The translations under genes and the position numbers were made by a program. 49,226 bases of DNA from Bacteroidota bacterium (GTDB lineage Bacteria > Bacteroidota > Ignavibacteria > UBA10030), in contig JALONQ010000004.1 in the NCBI GenBank assembly GCA_025454835.1, forward strand, positions 175,144-224,369, written 5' to 3'. The notes beneath the pieces are model-generated. The model did not search any database, was not told where the DNA came from, and worked only from the letters and a program-made list of their open reading frames with translations. This document shows, piece by piece, positions 9,020 through 17,349 of this stretch. Each line of letters starts with the position of its first letter. The stretch's first letter is position 1.

Positions 9020-10657
9020 CTACTTCCATTCCCTCATGATCTCGCCGAAGCACTCGAGTCCGCTCGGGATCACCGCGCCGTAGCCATGGCCGGGCCTTGA
9101 CCACGCGCCGGCCAGGTAAAGGTTCTTGACCGGCGTCGCATGGCCGACTCTCGTGTTCCCGGAATTATTCACCGTCTGGTCCCAACCGTAGATGGCGCCA
9201 CGGTGATGCCCCGTATACCGCATGTTCGTCAGGGGCGTTCCGATCTCCTTCACGACGATCGCTTTCGAAAGTCCCGGGAGCAATCGATCCTCCACGCGAT
9301 CGATCAGGATGCCGGCCATTCTCTCCTTCTCTTTCCGATACGCCGACTTGTTGCCGGCCCGGTAGTCCTTCTCAAACTTCTCCCAAGGTCCGAATCCCTG
9401 GAGGGCAAGGATGTTGACCGTGTTCTTTCCTGCGGGCGAGTATGACGACGAGATGTTGTCATAGAGCGAAACTCCGAGCCCGACGCGCTCCACGTCGGCA
9501 TTCAGCATGCATCCATACGCCTCGTCCGGGTCGTACGTTGTTTCGAGAAAGATCTCCGAATCCGTGATGCCGGACCGTTGGACGATCTCTTCGTTCAGGC
9601 CGAGGAACACCTGGAAGCAGGAAAGGCTGACGCTGTAGTCCTTCCACCGGGCGACGTACGACCTGGTCAGCTCGAGTTCCGGCAGCAGTCTGAGAAAGGT
9701 CTGGTGAGCGTCGGCATTCGAAACGACGACCTTCGACGTGAATTCTCCTTGTGTCGTTGCGACGCCGACGGCGGCTTCTCCCTTCATCAGGATCCCCGTC
9801 GCCGCCGTGTTGAGGAGGACCTGACCGCCGTGTGCTTCGATGAACCGCACGAATGCGTCGCTGATATCCTGCGATCGGCCTTTCGGATAGTAGCCCCCAC
9901 CCATGAGGTAGCCAAGAAACGGCAGAGCGTAGTAGAAGCATGAGAGCCGCGACGGAGGAAGCCCGTAATAGCCCCACTGTGAAGAGAGGAGCGCACGGAG
10001 CTTGGGCTCACGAATGCGCGCCGACACCATGTCGCCCCAGGTCTTCGTATACAGCCTGGCTAGGTTTGGAAAGTCGACCGGGAAGCGCGTCATGTCGACC
10101 TGTCCGCGAGCTTCGGACAGACGTCGAATGTCCTTTCCAAGACCGGCCATGTCGTCGAAGAGCCCCGAGATCCCTTCCTGCTCTTCGGGAAACAGCCGGA
10201 TCAAGGACGCGACGAAACCGGGCAGGTCCTTCTGCGCGACCTGGAGATCATGGTCTGGATAGATCGCCCGGAACAAGGTCGGATGGAGAAGGAACTCCGG
10301 TCCGGAGATCTCCGGGAAGCCGTTGATGAGGTTGGCGATGCCATCCCGTTCGCCCACGGAGGTGGAGTGCAGGGAGACGTCGAACCGGAAGCCGCCAGGC
10401 CGGTTGAACGCCGTGGCGTAGCCTCCCGGCTTGTCGTGCTGCTCGACGACGAGCGGCTTGAAACCCTGTCGCGCAAAGGCCGCGGCACAAGAGAGTCCGC
10501 CCAAGCCCGAGCCGATGATGATGGCGTCGAACTCACCCGTGATCGGATGCGGGCGCCGTGCAGCGTGAGGCATCGAGTCCCAGTCAAACGACGGAGCGGC
10601 GAAGGTCGCCGCCAGGAGTCGCAGAAAATCTCGGCGAGGAAGAGAGGGAGAGGACAT
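9020..10657 (-). CDS. Tat-exported FAD oxidoreductase, carotenoid isomerase/phytoene desaturase-like
   Basis: A 545-residue NAD(P)/FAD oxidoreductase. A twin-arginine motif LPRRDFLRLL near residues 6-15 is followed by a short hydrophobic stretch, so Tat export of a folded flavoprotein is likely. The Rossmann dinucleotide motif GSGLGG at 49-54, then VEQHDKPGGYATAFNRPGGFRFDVSLHS, is typical of the CrtISO/CrtI/retinol saturase superfamily. The C-terminal FAD segment NLYLAGAWSRPGHGYGAVIPSG is also typical. The frame is open 105 bp further upstream, but the ATG at 10657 places the Tat motif at the expected distance. Members act on polyenes or lipids; no carotenoid genes are nearby, so the substrate is unknown. 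Confidence 0.85.
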   Translation of the reverse strand: MSSPSLPRRDFLRLLAATFAAPSFDWDSMPHAARRPHPITGEFDAIIIGSGLGGLSCAAAFARQGFKPLVVEQHDKPGGYATAFNRPGGFRFDVSLHSTSVGERDGIANLINGFPEISGPEFLLHPTLFRAIYPDHDLQVAQKDLPGFVASLIRLFPEEQEGISGLFDDMAGLGKDIRRLSEARGQVDMTRFPVDFPNLARLYTKTWGDMVSARIREPKLRALLSSQWGYYGLPPSRLSCFYYALPFLGYLMGGGYYPKGRSQDISDAFVRFIEAHGGQVLLNTAATGILMKGEAAVGVATTQGEFTSKVVVSNADAHQTFLRLLPELELTRSYVARWKDYSVSLSCFQVFLGLNEEIVQRSGITDSEIFLETTYDPDEAYGCMLNADVERVGLGVSLYDNISSSYSPAGKNTVNILALQGFGPWEKFEKDYRAGNKSAYRKEKERMAGILIDRVEDRLLPGLSKAIVVKEIGTPLTNMRYTGHHRGAIYGWDQTVNNSGNTRVGHATPVKNLYLAGAWSRPGHGYGAVIPSGLECFGEIMREWK

Positions 10658-10927
10658 GATGGGCGATGCGTCGGCGCTGACCGATCGACTGCGATCGTCC
10701 ACGACCGCCATCGATGGTCGTTCAACGCCACGCCTCCTTACGTGGACATGAGGAGCAGGCATGAGTCAGATCGAAGGAACGTGACCCACGAGGGATAGTG
10801 AGGCCTACGGAAACTACCCCCGCCGGGATTCAAAGGCAACCACGCAGGACGTACAAGCCAGAAGCTCGTAGGCGCTGATTCTCATTCCAGCGAATGCGCG
10901 AGTGCGTGAACCGCTCACGACAGCACA

Positions 10928-10955
10928 AAGGCCCGAGGAGAACTCCCCGGGCCTT
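10928..10955. terminator. GGCCCG hairpin, terminator-like
   Basis: AAGGCCCG (10928-10935) pairs with CGGGCCTT (10948-10955) across a 12-nt loop, followed by a T-rich stretch. It is the second of three related hairpins between 8960 and 11092. Confidence 0.65.
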
Positions 10956-11004
10956 CATTTCTTCTGTTTGCCAGAGATGCACTTTGAAAACGATGTAGAA
11001 GAAC

Positions 11005-11061
11005 TGAAAGTGGGAAACAGCAAAAAGCAAGAAAACTGAAAGAAGCGGAAACCGAAAACAG
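11005..11061. repeat. Degenerate A-rich word array, copy B
   Basis: Near-identical (about 53 of 57 positions) to 8903-8959. Reverse-complement words (for example CTTGCCGTTTGCTGTTCG) follow the hairpin from 11093 to about 11156, so the whole block could fold into one long imperfect stem-loop. Confidence 0.8.
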
Positions 11062-11092
11062 AAAGGCCCGGGAGGAACCTCGCCGGGCCTTT
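11062..11092. terminator. Intrinsic terminator downstream of the M3 peptidase
   Basis: AAAGGCCCGG (11062-11071) pairs with CCGGGCCTTT (11083-11092), the same stem as at 8960-8991 with a different loop. Its position beyond the minus-strand stop codon at 11155 suits termination of the peptidase transcript. Confidence 0.8.
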
Positions 11093-11154
11093 GACTTTTC
11101 TTCTCTTTCTGTTCGATGTTTTCTTGCCGTTTGCTGTTCGCCTTTTTCCGTTTG

Positions 11155-13251
11155 CTACAGTAGTCCTCTTCTCTTCAGGAGTGGTTCAATCGCCGGCTTG
11201 GCGCCGCGGAAGGCCACATACTGCTTCATCGCCTCATTCGTCGCCCCCTTCGCCAGCACATGTTCGCGGAACGCGCTCGCCGTCGCCTGGTCGAACAATC
11301 CCTTCTCCTTGAACGCTTCGAACGCATCGGCGTCGAGCACGGCCGCCCAGATGTAATAGTAGTAGCCGGCGTCGTAGCCGCTGCCGGAGCCCCAGATGTG
11401 TGAGAAATACGTGCTGCGGTACCGCACAACGATCTCGGGGATGAGCCCGATCTTCTTTAGTGACGCCTGCTCGAATGCCGTCGCGTCCACGATCTTCGGC
11501 TCGGCGAATGAGTGCCAGTCCATGTCGAGGTAGCAGGCCGCGAGGTACTCGACCGTCTCGAAGCCCTGATTGAACGTGGTGCTCTTCTTGATCTTGTCCA
11601 CGAGCGCCTGCGGGATCACTTCTCCGGTCTTGTAGTGCTTCGCGTAGAGGGCCAGCACCTCCGGCTCGAACGCCCAGTTCTCCATGATCTGCGACGGCAG
11701 CTCGATGAAATCCCAGGGAACCGAGAGTGTCCGGTAGGTCTGGTCCGACAGCAGGGCATGCAGGGCGTGGCCGAACTCGTGGAACATCGTGTTGACCTCG
11801 TCGGGGCTGAGCAACGCCGGTGTGTCGCCGCTGGGACGCGAGAAGTTGCCGACGTTCGTCACGAGCGGCGTCACCATCTTGCCGTCTCGCCGTTCCTGCG
11901 ATCGGAACCCACCGCACCAGGCGCCCGCCTGCTTGTTGGACCGTGGGAAGTAGTCCGTGTAGAGGATGCCGACATGTGAGCCGTCCTTTTCCTTCACTTC
12001 GTACACGGTCACTTCGTCGTTGTACTTCGGAATGTCCTTCCGCTCGACAAATTGCAGTCCGTAGAGCCGCCCCGCAACCTCGAAGATGCCCTTGCGAACG
12101 TTCTCGAGCTCGAAATACGGACGCAGTTCGTTCTCGTCGAGGTCGTACTTCGCCTTGCGGATCTTCTCGGCATAGTACCACCAATCCCACGGTTCGATCT
12201 GGAACGTCCCGCCTTCCTGCCGGACCATCGCCTGCATCGCGTCCCGCTCCTTCTTCGCGTTCTTCAGCGCCGGAGCCCAGAGCTTGTTGAGCAACTCGTA
12301 GACGGCCTCGGGCGTCTTCGACATGTTCTTCTCTTCCACGAAGTGCGCATGGGTCTTGTAGCCCAGCAGCTTCGCCCGTTCGGACCGCAGCGACGCCATC
12401 TTCGTGATGGTCGACTTGTTGTCGAGCGAATCGTTGTGGTCGCCCTTTGTGATGTAGGCGGTCAGCAATCGCTCACGGAGCGAACGTTTACTGGCATACT
12501 GCAGGAACGGGATCATGCTCGGCTTGTGGATGGTGAACACCCACTTGCCCTCCAGGCCTGCCTTCGTGGCGGCTTCGGCTGCCCCGGCCACGGCCCGTTC
12601 CGGAAGACCCTCCAGGTCCTCTTTCTTGTCGATGACGAGCTTGAAGCCGTTCGTCGAGGCCAGGACGTTCTCGTCGAACTTCACGCCGAGGATGGAGATC
12701 TCTTCGTTGATCTGACGGAATCGTTCCTTCTTGTCGGCCGGCAGGTTTGCTCCACCGCGGACGAAGTTCTTGTACATGTCGTCCAGGAGCTTTGCCTGCT
12801 CGGTATTCAGACCGAGCGACGTCCGTTGTTCGTGGACCGCCTTGATGCGGGCGAAGAGCTGCTCGTTCAGGTTGATGTCGTCTTTGTGTTTCGCCAGAAG
12901 GGGCGCAATGTCACCGGCGATCTTCTGGATCTCATCGTTCGTGTTGGCTCCCTGCAGTCCGAAGAACACTCCCGCGACCTTGTCGAGGAGCAGTCCCGAC
13001 CGTTCGAACGCTTCGACCGTATTGGCAAAGGTTGGGGCATTTGGATCGGCGATGATGCTATCGACCTCGACCTTCTGCGCCTTCATCCCCTCCTCAAACG
13101 CGGGCATGAAATGCTCGTTCTTGATGAGGTGGAACGGCGGCGTTTCAAACGGCGTGGTGTAGGCGGTCAGGAAGGGATTCATGGGTTTCTGATCTGTTGA
13201 ACAAGCAAGTGCCAAGAAGGCCAGGGCGGAGAAGAGAAACAATCGTTTCAT
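11155..13251 (-). CDS. M3 family zinc metallopeptidase, lipoprotein (Dcp/oligopeptidase A-like)
   Basis: A 698-residue peptidase of family M3, the dipeptidyl carboxypeptidase/oligopeptidase A type. The ATG at 13251 starts a lipoprotein signal peptide (MKRLFLFSALAFLALAC), so it is probably anchored in the cell envelope and degrades peptides there. The zinc motif HEFGH occupies residues 491-495, and the third ligand is Glu517 in DFIELPSQIMENW. Between them the otherwise conserved G-T-x element that normally precedes the DF(V/I)E stretch is absent (the sequence reads TLSVPWDFIE), which would shorten a substrate-binding loop. The frame is open 69 bp upstream of this ATG, but only this start gives the lipobox. 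Confidence 0.9.
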   Translation of the reverse strand: MKRLFLFSALAFLALACSTDQKPMNPFLTAYTTPFETPPFHLIKNEHFMPAFEEGMKAQKVEVDSIIADPNAPTFANTVEAFERSGLLLDKVAGVFFGLQGANTNDEIQKIAGDIAPLLAKHKDDINLNEQLFARIKAVHEQRTSLGLNTEQAKLLDDMYKNFVRGGANLPADKKERFRQINEEISILGVKFDENVLASTNGFKLVIDKKEDLEGLPERAVAGAAEAATKAGLEGKWVFTIHKPSMIPFLQYASKRSLRERLLTAYITKGDHNDSLDNKSTITKMASLRSERAKLLGYKTHAHFVEEKNMSKTPEAVYELLNKLWAPALKNAKKERDAMQAMVRQEGGTFQIEPWDWWYYAEKIRKAKYDLDENELRPYFELENVRKGIFEVAGRLYGLQFVERKDIPKYNDEVTVYEVKEKDGSHVGILYTDYFPRSNKQAGAWCGGFRSQERRDGKMVTPLVTNVGNFSRPSGDTPALLSPDEVNTMFHEFGHALHALLSDQTYRTLSVPWDFIELPSQIMENWAFEPEVLALYAKHYKTGEVIPQALVDKIKKSTTFNQGFETVEYLAACYLDMDWHSFAEPKIVDATAFEQASLKKIGLIPEIVVRYRSTYFSHIWGSGSGYDAGYYYYIWAAVLDADAFEAFKEKGLFDQATASAFREHVLAKGATNEAMKQYVAFRGAKPAIEPLLKRRGLL

Positions 13252-13279
13252 GGGAATGACCTCGTAGAAGAGAATTGTA

Positions 13280-13343
13280 CCGCTGAGACGCAAAGCCGCA
13301 GAGCAAACCCTTATCCTCACTTTGCGACTCTGCGTCTTCGCGG
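13280..13343. repeat. Imperfect inverted repeat of CGCAGAG/CGCAAAG words
   Basis: Arms 13280-13303 and 13320-13343 (24 nt each) match at 19 positions as reverse complements around a 16-nt centre. Each arm is itself built of the words GACGCA, CGCAAAG and CGCAGAG. It lies between the pyrophosphatase stop and the M3 peptidase start. A block with the same words is at 39554-39675. Confidence 0.75.
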
Positions 13344-13361
13344 TGATTTATTCCTCGGCCG

Positions 13362-13973
13362 TCAGGTGCCGTAGATGTCTTTGTAGTCCGATATGGCGGC
13401 CTGCACGAGCGACTCGGCCCGTTCGCGCCCGTAGGTCTGCTCGATGGACACCTGCACCGGCTCGCCGGGAATGAGCTTGTAGGTCGCGAAGTAGTGCCGC
13501 AGCCGTTCAATGATAATGTCGGGAATGTCGGAGATGTCGTGAGCGTCGGCCCAGAAGCGATCGTTGTCCAATACGGCCACGATCTTATCGTCCGCCTCGC
13601 CGTGGTCGATCATCAGGATCCCGCCGATCACGCGGGCGTGGAGGATGACCTCGCCGCGGTTGATGGGACGCTCGGACAGAACGCAGATGTCGAGCGGATC
13701 ACCGTCCCCCTTCGCCGTCAGTTTCGAAATGGCGCCGACGCGGGGACCGCACAGCGTGCGCGGAACGAATCCGTACAGCGACGGGTGCTGCGAGGAGCTT
13801 CTCTGCGGGCGATCGACGCGCAGATAGCCGGTGGTCTTGTCGACCTCATACTTCATCAGGTCGAACGGCGTGATCTCGATGAAGGCGTTGACGATCTTCG
13901 GGGCGTCGGGACCCACCTCCAGTCCGTGCCACGGATGGGGACGCCAGCGGTAGAAGGGCTCGGGGAAGGACAT
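13362..13973 (-). CDS. ppa: Inorganic pyrophosphatase, soluble family I
   Basis: A 203-residue family I pyrophosphatase that hydrolyses PPi to two phosphates in the cytoplasm. The metal-binding signature [10 protein letters not shown] is present, and so are the upstream [16 protein letters not shown] and [12 protein letters not shown] segments that carry conserved active-site Lys, Glu, Arg and Tyr residues. The frame is open to 14087, but that extension is made of low-complexity repeat sequence; the ATG at 13973 ([17 protein letters not shown]) gives the family's usual start. No strong Shine-Dalgarno was seen. Confidence 0.93.
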   Translation of the reverse strand: MSFPEPFYRWRPHPWHGLEVGPDAPKIVNAFIEITPFDLMKYEVDKTTGYLRVDRPQRSSSQHPSLYGFVPRTLCGPRVGAISKLTAKGDGDPLDICVLSERPINRGEVILHARVIGGILMIDHGEADDKIVAVLDNDRFWADAHDISDIPDIIIERLRHYFATYKLIPGEPVQVSIEQTYGRERAESLVQAAISDYKDIYGT

Positions 13974-13997
13974 GAGGGGGACCTGGGAATACCAGTG

Positions 13998-14092
13998 ATG
14001 AAAGACTTCAGACGCCAGACGTTCAAACTCCAAACAGAGTTCAGACGGCAAACATTGAAATCTCCAAACAAATCGCCAAACCATCAAATGCA
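13998..14092. repeat. Degenerate word array (CAAACTCC/CAGACG type)
   Basis: A run of variants of CCAGACG, CAAACTCC, CAAACAGAG and CGCCAAACC fills the space upstream of ppa and leads into REP-like hairpins. Confidence 0.65.
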
Positions 14093-14096
14093 GAAA

Positions 14097-14214
14097 CCCG
14101 CGACTTCAGTCAAATGCAGAAACCCACAACTTTAGTTGTGGGGCAAGAGCTCTCCCACCTCCGGCGGCCGTCTCCTGGCATACTCCTGCTCGTGTCCCAC
14201 GCCTTCAGGCGGGG
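14097..14214. repeat. Cluster of three REP-like hairpins with TTYA loops
   Basis: Three motifs share the form CCC-R-C-R-x-C-TTYA-G. At 14097-14111 the sequence is CCCGCGACTTCAGTC. At 14123-14142 CCCACAAC and GTTGTGGG form a perfect 8-bp stem around TTTA. At 14196-14214 CCCACGCC and GGCGGGG surround TTCA. Short GC-capped stems with this loop resemble the REP sequences handled by RAYT (Y1 REP-associated) transposases. No transposase gene lies in the window. Confidence 0.55.
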
Positions 14215-14234
14215 CCACCAGACATCACCCCCCC

Positions 14235-15017
14235 TTACAGCACGAGTCTGAGCGTCACCATCGGCGGAGGGGCTGAAGGCGCGATCAGGCTGCCCGTGGC
14301 CTGACGTTTATGCAACTGCGGGATCGCGTAGCCGACCGCCGCGCCAACGATGAAGCCAGCCGCAACGTCGCTCGGGAAATGCATGCCGGAAAAGACCCGC
14401 AGGGCGCCGGACGTCAGACCGATACCTGCACCCGCCACCCACAGGACCTTCGCCGTGGTCGAGCCCGGACGATATGCGTCGTACACCGTGGCCAGGAAGA
14501 TGCCGGCCGCCGTACTGATGCTTGTGTGGCCGCTGAAGAATGAACGCTTCATGTCCGCACGCATGCGTTCCTCCAAGGGAGCGCTTTCGTTGTACGCAAG
14601 CGGTCGCATGCGTCCCATCGCTTTGGTGTATTGCGGCAGAGAACTCGCAAGGACCAACGTCTGCAGATACATGCCCATGAGGTCGCCATAGTCCGGCTGG
14701 AATTCCGTCAAGACCAGCACGGGCGCGAGGACGGCGAGCCCGACCGCGATGTCGCTGGCAGCACGCACCTCCGGCGACCAGAACATCGTGGCCGGGCGAT
14801 CGAAGGACAGCACGTCGGCGCGGTCGAGCGCCGAAAGATCGGCCATGGTCAGTCCGCTGGTGTCGGACCGGAACGCGATCAGTCCACCCACGGCTACCCC
14901 GATCGTCACCGGGGTCAGCCAGGCGTCGGGTTCGGAGGCCAGGGAAAAGCGGGACTGGGAGAAGCAGACACCAGTGAACAGTAAACAGTGAACAGTGAAC
15001 AGAAGCAGGAACTTCAT
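14235..15017 (-). CDS. PAP2 superfamily membrane phosphatase
   Basis: A 260-residue type 2 phosphatidic acid phosphatase. All three catalytic motifs are visible: K132 to R138-P139 (KAMGRMRP), SGH at 162-164 (SFFSGHTS) and R207 to H213 to D217 (RVFSGMHFPSD). Substrates in the family are lipid phosphates such as phosphatidate, undecaprenyl diphosphate or phosphoglycolipids, dephosphorylated at the periplasmic face; the specific one cannot be read here. The signal peptide is encoded largely by a TTCACTG word repeat, which is odd. A short upstream frame ends in TGA overlapping this ATG, suggesting translational coupling. Confidence 0.88.
   Translation of the reverse strand: MKFLLLFTVHCLLFTGVCFSQSRFSLASEPDAWLTPVTIGVAVGGLIAFRSDTSGLTMADLSALDRADVLSFDRPATMFWSPEVRAASDIAVGLAVLAPVLVLTEFQPDYGDLMGMYLQTLVLASSLPQYTKAMGRMRPLAYNESAPLEERMRADMKRSFFSGHTSISTAAGIFLATVYDAYRPGSTTAKVLWVAGAGIGLTSGALRVFSGMHFPSDVAAGFIVGAAVGYAIPQLHKRQATGSLIAPSAPPPMVTLRLVL
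14972..15003. repeat. ACAGTGA word repeat inside the PAP2 signal-peptide codons
   Basis: On the plus strand the words AACAGTGA and AACAGTAA repeat about four times. Read on the minus strand they encode the core of the PAP2 signal peptide (FTVHCLLFTG). Confidence 0.75.
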
Positions 15018-15103
15018 TGCTCTTCCCTCCACACACGCTCGAGCACATCCCGCCAATCGTACCCGTCATCATGGACCCGGTCGAAGTTCATGACAAGATT
15101 CAT
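15014..15103 (-). CDS. Small ORF coupled to the PAP2 gene, or a gene remnant
   Basis: A 29-codon frame starts at the ATG at 15101-15103, just after AGAAGGAG, and ends in TGA overlapping the PAP2 start. It reads MNLVMNFDRVHDDGYDWRDV and ends ERVWREEQ, a plausible charged protein sequence. The frame stays open further upstream with possible TTG starts, into the region opposite the esterase start. It could be a truncated gene whose 5' part was lost. No family is recognised. Confidence 0.3.
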   Translation of the reverse strand: MNLVMNFDRVHDDGYDWRDVLERVWREEQ

Positions 15104-15220
15104 GCTCTCCTTCTGGAGATACGCCGATGGATCGTTTGCATGCTCTAACTTCGGCAAATAGGCCAAGGGATGCAAAGTATTGTGAACTTTCCATATCCTC
15201 TTGAAGAGGAGACACTCATC

Positions 15221-16090
15221 ATGTGCGTACGAACGTTACTCCCACGCTCAGTCGTGGCGGCCTGGTTGATGCTCGTGCCGGCCGACCTGCCGGCGCAGTC
15301 GCAAGTGCAGGACAGCCTCTTCGCTCCCGCATTGGGGAGGTCGATGCGATACGTCGTTGCGTTGCCGGCCGGACATGACACTTCCCGGTCCTGGCCGGGC
15401 ATCATTCTGCTCCACGGCTTCAGCGGACTCGAGACCGATTGGTCCACGTTCACTCCGTTGACTGAGATGGTTGCCGGCCTTCCCCTGGTAGTGGTGATGC
15501 CGGAGGGGAACAGCGCGTGGTACGTCAACTCGACGACGGTGCCGGGAGAGCAGTACGAAGACTACATCATGCGTGACCTGAGGCGAACGATCGCCCGACG
15601 GTACGGGGTCGATACGACCCGGCTGTCGATCGGAGGGCTGTCCATGGGTGGCTATGGTGCGCTGACGCTCGCGCTTCGGCATCCTCGGATGTTCCAGTTC
15701 GTCGCTCCGTTCAGCTCATCGCTCGACATACCGATGGACATCCCCCTGCTGGAACAACATGGGCGCCAGGGGATGCGGCCCGAACTCGAACGCGCGTTCG
15801 GTCCCACCCTCTCGGCCGCCTGGACGGCCCACGATCCCTTCACGCTCGCCTCTTCGATCGACACCGCGGGCGCCCCGTACTTCTACATCGGCACGGGCAT
15901 TCAGGACGAGTTCCGGGAGCGTCTGTCGTACCACCGCCGCTTCATCGAGGTCCTTCGGCAGCGCGGGTTCCGTTATGAGTATCACGAGTCGCCCGGACGA
16001 CACAACTGGCCTTATTGGTCAACAGCTTTGCGGGGAGCCCTGCGGGCGTGGTCCGAACGCACGGGATCCGATCATCAAGGAGTTCGGTAA
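15221..16090 (+). CDS. Secreted esterase of the FrmB/esterase D alpha/beta-hydrolase family
   Basis: A 289-residue alpha/beta hydrolase. The ATG at 15221 follows GAGGAG at 9-nt spacing and starts a signal peptide ending near LPAQSQ, so the enzyme is exported. The nucleophile elbow GLSMGGYG puts the catalytic Ser at 141, Asp229 lies in GTGIQDEF, and His261 is in PGRHNWPYW, all in the order expected for esterase D, S-formylglutathione hydrolase-like and mycolyltransferase-like proteins. The export signal argues against the cytoplasmic formaldehyde role. The stop is 5 bp from the next start, and AAGGAG for the next gene lies inside this one, so they form an operon. Confidence 0.85.
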   Translation: MCVRTLLPRSVVAAWLMLVPADLPAQSQVQDSLFAPALGRSMRYVVALPAGHDTSRSWPGIILLHGFSGLETDWSTFTPLTEMVAGLPLVVVMPEGNSAWYVNSTTVPGEQYEDYIMRDLRRTIARRYGVDTTRLSIGGLSMGGYGALTLALRHPRMFQFVAPFSSSLDIPMDIPLLEQHGRQGMRPELERAFGPTLSAAWTAHDPFTLASSIDTAGAPYFYIGTGIQDEFRERLSYHRRFIEVLRQRGFRYEYHESPGRHNWPYWSTALRGALRAWSERTGSDHQGVR

Positions 16091-16095
16091 GCGAC

Positions 16096-16608
16096 ATGGG
16101 AACGACTTCCCCTCCTCCCCCTTCCCAATTCCCACCTTCAGGTACGCCACGTCATTTGAAGAGACGGGCGTATGCATGGACGTTGCTGCAGTATGCGCTG
16201 TTGGTTGCGCTCGTCGTTGGAGGCCGATTTCCCTTTCCGTCGACTGGGTCGTTGCTGTCGATCGTTGGCTGGGGGGCCGTGACGGGAGCGGGCACGTTGA
16301 CGCTGTGGGCGCTCTGGGCCTTCCGCGCCTCGCGTCTGAATCTCACGCCCATCGTTCCCGACGGCGCAACCCACGTGACGACCGGACCCTACCGGTGGGT
16401 CCGCCATCCGATGTACGCCGCCGTTCTTCTCCTCGCCGCCGGACTGACGGCCATCGACCCCTCGTGGCTGCGGATGATCGCCGCCGTGTGCTTGGTGCCG
16501 GCCCTCGTCGGCAAGCTGACCGTTGAAGAGGCCCTGCTTCTCCGGTCGTATCCCACCTATGCCCATCATACCGGCAGCACCAAACGATTGATCCCCGGCA
16601 TCTGGTAG
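16096..16608 (+). CDS. Isoprenylcysteine methyltransferase-family membrane protein
   Basis: A 170-residue integral membrane protein of the ICMT/PEMT type. Two N-terminal membrane segments are followed by the SAM-binding signature GPYRWVRHPMYAAVLLLAAG and a C-terminal EEALLLRSYPTYAHHTGSTKRLIP segment, where the conserved Glu and Arg are expected. Bacterial members methylate small substrates or lipids; the actual substrate is unknown. Start chosen at ATG 16096, 12 nt after AAGGAG; the in-frame sequence upstream overlaps the esterase. Confidence 0.8.
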   Translation: MGTTSPPPPSQFPPSGTPRHLKRRAYAWTLLQYALLVALVVGGRFPFPSTGSLLSIVGWGAVTGAGTLTLWALWAFRASRLNLTPIVPDGATHVTTGPYRWVRHPMYAAVLLLAAGLTAIDPSWLRMIAAVCLVPALVGKLTVEEALLLRSYPTYAHHTGSTKRLIPGIW

Positions 16609-16638
16609 CCGATCACTCGACGGCGAGCCCGATCGGGG

Positions 16639-17220
16639 TCACTGCCGGATATCGAGCAGAGCGCCGCACCGCTTCCGCACAATGCGCAGCGCTTTCGTGA
16701 CCTGATTCTCGACCGTTTTCGGACTGATGCCGAGATGCGCGGCGATCTCGGCGTTCGGCCAACCTTCGAGCCGACTGAGCAAGAAGACCTCCCGACACTT
16801 GTCGGGCAAGGCGGTCCTGAGGATCTCTGAGATCGCCTCGTTCATGAGCTGCTGTCGCAGGGCCGCTTCGGGGTCCGCTCCGTCGGGCGGGATCGGCGCC
16901 GGCAGGTCCGACCCGTACTTCGCCCGCACTCCGCGACGTTTCGCCGCATCACGCACCAGGTTCCGAGCGATGCGGAGCAGGTAGCCGAGGAACGGCAGAT
17001 CGGGCCGCAACGTGCGCCGGTGGTCCCACACGCGCACGAAGGTCTCCTGAACGATCTCGTGCGCCTCGTCCCGGTCTCCAACCGCCGCCATCATCGAACG
17101 GAACAAGACCGGCTGATACCGTTCGAACAGAAGACGGAATGCCCCCTCGTCCGAAGCTCGCACGCGTTCAGTGAGTCTCTCGTCGGAAACCGTCGCCGTA
17201 TCGTCGAATCCCGTTTTCAC
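16639..17220 (-). CDS. ECF sigma factor, FecI-like
   Basis: About 193 residues with sigma region 2 (FRLLFERYQPVLFR and DEAHEIVQETFVRVWDHR) and region 4 (LPDKCREVFLLSRLEGWPNAEIAAHLGISPKTVENQVTKAL). There is no in-frame ATG near region 2; GTG at 17220 (or 17223) is the most likely start, because the frame further upstream reads through intergenic sequence. It is divergently arranged with a FecR-type gene and an STN-domain receptor, the classical layout for cell-surface signalling in Bacteroidota: the receptor senses a substrate, FecR relays the signal, and this sigma factor directs transcription of the operon. Confidence 0.88.
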   Translation of the reverse strand: MKTGFDDTATVSDERLTERVRASDEGAFRLLFERYQPVLFRSMMAAVGDRDEAHEIVQETFVRVWDHRRTLRPDLPFLGYLLRIARNLVRDAAKRRGVRAKYGSDLPAPIPPDGADPEAALRQQLMNEAISEILRTALPDKCREVFLLSRLEGWPNAEIAAHLGISPKTVENQVTKALRIVRKRCGALLDIRQ

Positions 17221-17349
17221 CACCTCAAGGATAGGGCAAACTTCACAGTCTGTAAACAGGCGAAGGAAAAATATACCGGTCGGACAGCGTAGGGGAACCG
17301 AGGCGTTCGATCGTATCCATGGTAACGACACTACAATACGCTCCTGTCC

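Larger units (their letters stand above)
10658..11154. other. Long intergenic region with two hairpins and word arrays
   Basis: The spacer lies between the start of the FAD oxidoreductase and the end of the M3 peptidase, both on the minus strand. The first 260 bp show no gene or clear motif beyond the presumed oxidoreductase promoter. The rest holds two GGCCCGG-type hairpins and a degenerate word array that is continued on its far side by reverse-complement words up to the peptidase stop codon. Confidence 0.6.

Noticed and set aside
12052-13200. Plus-strand 382-codon frame opposite the M3 peptidase
   Set aside because: Antisense shadow; no motif, and the minus strand has the complete zinc site.
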